64,000 nucleotides of DNA, from positions 124,001-188,000 of the forward strand of contig CAITNO010000035.1 in the NCBI GenBank assembly GCA_903893795.1, given 5' to 3'. The stretch is from Candidatus Hydrogenedentota bacterium (GTDB taxonomy: Bacteria; Hydrogenedentota; Hydrogenedentia; Hydrogenedentales; CAITNO01). The translations under genes were made by a program, and so were the position numbers. Numbering within the stretch: the first letter of the stretch is position 1; each line of letters opens with the position of its first letter. This document shows positions 63,014 through 64,000 of the stretch, in pieces. The notes beneath the pieces are model-generated. The model worked only from the letters and a program-made list of their open reading frames with translations. It searched no databases and was not told the DNA's origin.

Positions 63014-64000
63014 CGCGAATCCGTCACCGCACGCATTGTACGGCCGTCCTCCCCGGCCACGTCAAATTCAATGGTGAAGGGGGAGGGGCTGGTGGAAGTG
63101 ATCTCGGCCACATCGATGTTGGCACCCTTCAGCACATCCTCAACCATCTTTGCCACTGCCACATTGGACGCGTCGGCAGAGACAATGCGGACCGGCTCCT
63201 GCGGAAGTGTCGCGCAGAGGGGATTGACCTCTATCACGAAACCCTCATCCATGCCCTCCGCCAGCTCCTTCATCCGCGCCGCACTGCCCGCAGGCACGGC
63301 GACCAGTCTGCGGTAGAAGCGCCGGCCATTCAGGGCTTCATCGCCCAGTTCGAGGGTGGCCGCCGCCGTGCCCCGGTGGATGCGCGCGACCTCTTTTGTC
63401 GCCGCCGTGTACTCCTTGAACCCATAGAAAGGCATGCGGCTTTCCAGATAGGGCAGGGCTTCCCCGGTATTGTCCCAGGCGAGCTGCGCCTGCACCGCAT
63501 GGTCCAGCCACGGACTGGTGCCTGTCCAGGGACGCTCATCCAACGCTATTTCCAGAATGCCCGAGGCATGCACACGATAGGTCAGGGCCATGGCAGGCCC
63601 CGCCGGTGGCTCCAGGACAAAATGGAGTTCTGTCATCGCGGCATTGGATGAGGAGGACAGCAGCCGCGCCGTGCTGGGCAGAGCATCGCCAAGATCCATT
63701 TCGATGGTGGGCGTTTGATAGCCCGAGGCAAAGGCCCCTGAGAACACATATCCCTGCGCCCCAAGCCGGTGCAGCACCGGAAGGAAGGGAGCCTTCAATA
63801 CAGCCTCGCCCAGGGCGTTGAATTCGAGCAGCGCGCCGGTGGCCGGGTCGAAAACGACATTCACTGACGGATAGGAAACGACCGCCCGTTTGTGTTCGCG
63901 GGTCAACACCGACGGAGATTCGGCCGAGCCGGGTCGGACTTCAACACGCCGCCAGGTCCCCGGCGGGACGGCGCAGGAGAAGACGAGAAGGTCCTCAGCG
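63010..64000 (-). CDS. N-terminal part of a GH20-like hydrolase; runs off the right edge
   Basis: The frame is open from the TGA at 63010 to the window edge (at least 330 residues), so its start lies outside. It holds a beta-rich domain with LEFNALGEAVLKAPFLPVLH and MPFYGFKEYTAATKEVARIH. The C-terminal segment EPVRIVSADASNVAVAKMVE, then SPSPFTIEFDVAGEDG, matches the first half of a GH20b-like domain whose second half is at the start of the next gene. In the alternative frame the DNA just before 63013 reads YNACGDGFAMTPRADGG, which would continue that domain smoothly. A one-base deletion near 63020-63030 is likely. Confidence 0.72.
   Translation of the reverse strand, partial: AEDLLVFSCAVPPGTWRRVEVRPGSAESPSVLTREHKRAVVSYPSVNVVFDPATGALLEFNALGEAVLKAPFLPVLHRLGAQGYVFSGAFASGYQTPTIEMDLGDALPSTARLLSSSSNAAMTELHFVLEPPAGPAMALTYRVHASGILEIALDERPWTGTSPWLDHAVQAQLAWDNTGEALPYLESRMPFYGFKEYTAATKEVARIHRGTAAATLELGDEALNGRRFYRRLVAVPAGSAARMKELAEGMDEGFVIEVNPLCATLPQEPVRIVSADASNVAVAKMVEDVLKGANIDVAEITSTSPSPFTIEFDVAGEDGRTMRAVTDSR

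Overview
The window is a stretch of a GC-rich bacterial chromosome. It is dominated by secreted and membrane proteins: WD40 propellers, Ig-like modules, DUF1080 domains, glycoside hydrolases, TPR membrane proteins, a lipoprotein with a Glu-Gly linker, and C-terminal surface anchors. This mix, with its EGEGEGE-type linkers and abundance of sugar-degrading proteins, suggests a member of the Planctomycetes/Lentisphaerae/Candidatus Hydrogenedentes kind, most likely Hydrogenedentes. No rRNA or other phylogenetic marker is present to prove that.

Left part (1-18954). A truncated minus-strand fusion joins a flippase-like membrane domain to a Thr-type alkaline-phosphatase-superfamily domain. A secreted DUF1080 protein follows. 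Next comes a head-to-tail array of four paralogous secreted proteins (4192-10649), each a seven-unit WD40 propeller plus two Ig-like modules, closed by a strong hairpin. Then come a Tat-exported protein of unknown function (minus strand), two tandem GH9-type genes (the first has lost the catalytic residues, the second is a beta-propeller/GH9 fusion), and a threonine-synthase-like enzyme.

Middle (18972-38538). This part holds a 14-unit WD40 surface protein, an orphan antitoxin with an N-terminally deleted PIN toxin remnant, another carrier of the Ig-like double module, and a PKD lipoprotein. A Gld-like ABC operon follows (ATPase, fused permease/GldG, DUF4340), then an HtrA-type protease, dtd, a repeat-rich gap, and a translationally coupled pair of a metallo-beta-lactamase-fold protein and a GH42-like protein.

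Mobile element (38997-47688). A tRNA-Gly/tRNA-Lys pair is followed by an 8.6-kb element integrated in tRNA-Lys(CTT), bounded by a perfect 49-bp repeat. It carries a tyrosine integrase, an excisionase-like protein and a compact replication module of four overlapping genes (CHC2 zinc finger, small protein, TOPRIM-DUF3987 protein, small C-terminal partner). Its cargo gene has its own promoter and encodes a large WD40/EF-hand surface protein. Phased repeats lie at both ends and upstream of the excisionase gene. The cargo has the same architecture as the chromosomal 14-unit WD40 protein. This is the most unusual feature of the window.

Right part (48031-64000). Two large TPR membrane proteins, an SGNH protein, an SGNH-DUF1080 fusion, a PQQ-type propeller protein and a TIM-barrel protein precede a GH20-like hydrolase. 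The GH20-like hydrolase appears to be split by a frameshift and runs off the right edge of the window.
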